Origin: Oscillospiraceae bacterium
Lineage (GTDB): Bacteria > Bacillota > Clostridia > Oscillospirales > Oscillospiraceae
Direction of reading: 5' to 3'
Assembly: GCA_017521875.1 (NCBI GenBank)
Contig: JAFXBH010000311.1
Location: forward strand, 1-6,696
DNA length: 6,696 bases
Positions within the stretch are counted from its first letter, which is position 1. Every line of letters begins with the position of its first letter. The translations under genes were made by a program, and so were the position numbers. Below the pieces are notes generated by a model. That model was not told where the DNA came from. It was given only the letters and a program-made list of their open reading frames with translations, and did not search any database. Shown here piece by piece: positions 6,644 to 6,696 of this stretch.

Positions 6644-6696
6644 GTCATTGCGAACCAGTCGGCAGACTTGTGTGGCAATCTCCTGCATCTGCGGGA
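6644..6696. repeat. Dispersed palindromic intergenic repeat (GTCATTGCGA...TGTGGCAATCTCC type), cut by window edge
   Basis: The plus strand begins GTCATTGCGAACCAGTC, then GGCA, then GACTTGTGTGGCAATC. The two halves can pair through ATTGC/GCAAT and CCAGTC/GACTTG, with one mismatch in the latter. A second, tighter inverted repeat follows: TCCTGCA (6681-6687), TC, TGCGGGA (6690-6696), ending exactly at the window edge. The opening and the TGTGGCAATCTCC motif match, from memory, a family of non-coding repeats scattered through Firmicutes and other bacterial genomes. If the element is symmetric about 6688/6689 it should extend to about 6733. No coding frame or recognisable promoter is seen in it. 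It ends 10 bp upstream of the pgk Shine-Dalgarno site. Confidence 0.75.

Noticed and set aside
6644..6696. CRISPR or insertion-sequence end
   Set aside because: There is only one copy of the pattern, with no spacer periodicity, no transposase frame and no target-site duplication in view. A short dispersed palindrome explains it better.

Overview
This window is ordinary chromosomal housekeeping DNA, probably from an anaerobic Firmicute of the class Clostridia. The grounds are strong AGGAGG-type Shine-Dalgarno sites before nearly every gene, a roughly balanced base composition, a long two-domain Sua5, a clostridial-type M18 aminopeptidase, and clustered pgk-tpiA. An Oscillospirales/Ruminococcaceae-like gut bacterium fits best, but that is a judgement from memory of such genomes and not a database result. 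All seven genes lie on the minus strand, so transcription runs from high to low coordinates.

Right-hand part (about 4566-6696): a truncated palindromic intergenic repeat sits at the edge, just before the Shine-Dalgarno site of pgk (phosphoglycerate kinase). tpiA (triosephosphate isomerase) follows after 30 bp and ends in a good intrinsic terminator. These two genes are the lower-glycolysis module, and the usual partner gap may lie beyond the window.

Middle and left part (739-4548): a tight block of four genes follows. It holds a GTG-started cytoplasmic-looking alpha/beta-hydrolase of the lipase type, sua5/ywlC (threonylcarbamoyl-AMP synthase for tRNA t6A), coaE (dephospho-CoA kinase, overlapping sua5 by ATGA), and an M18 metallo-aminopeptidase whose Shine-Dalgarno site overlaps the coaE stop codon. 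Gaps are 18, -4 and 13 bp, so these four are very likely one operon, fed either by read-through of the tpiA terminator or by a promoter inside tpiA. The products serve tRNA modification, coenzyme A synthesis, peptide turnover and an unknown ester hydrolysis, so they look co-transcribed for growth rather than linked in one pathway.

Left edge (1-666): after a 72-bp gap holding an 11-bp hairpin comes the N-terminal two thirds of an AEC-family (auxin efflux carrier-like) membrane transporter, cut by the window edge and probably started by TTG.

I found no tRNA or rRNA gene, CRISPR array, IS element, phage gene, toxin-antitoxin pair or defence system, and nothing that amounts to a new biological system. 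The points worth a second look are the two inverted-repeat elements, the terminator in front of the hydrolase, and a few residue substitutions in conserved motifs.
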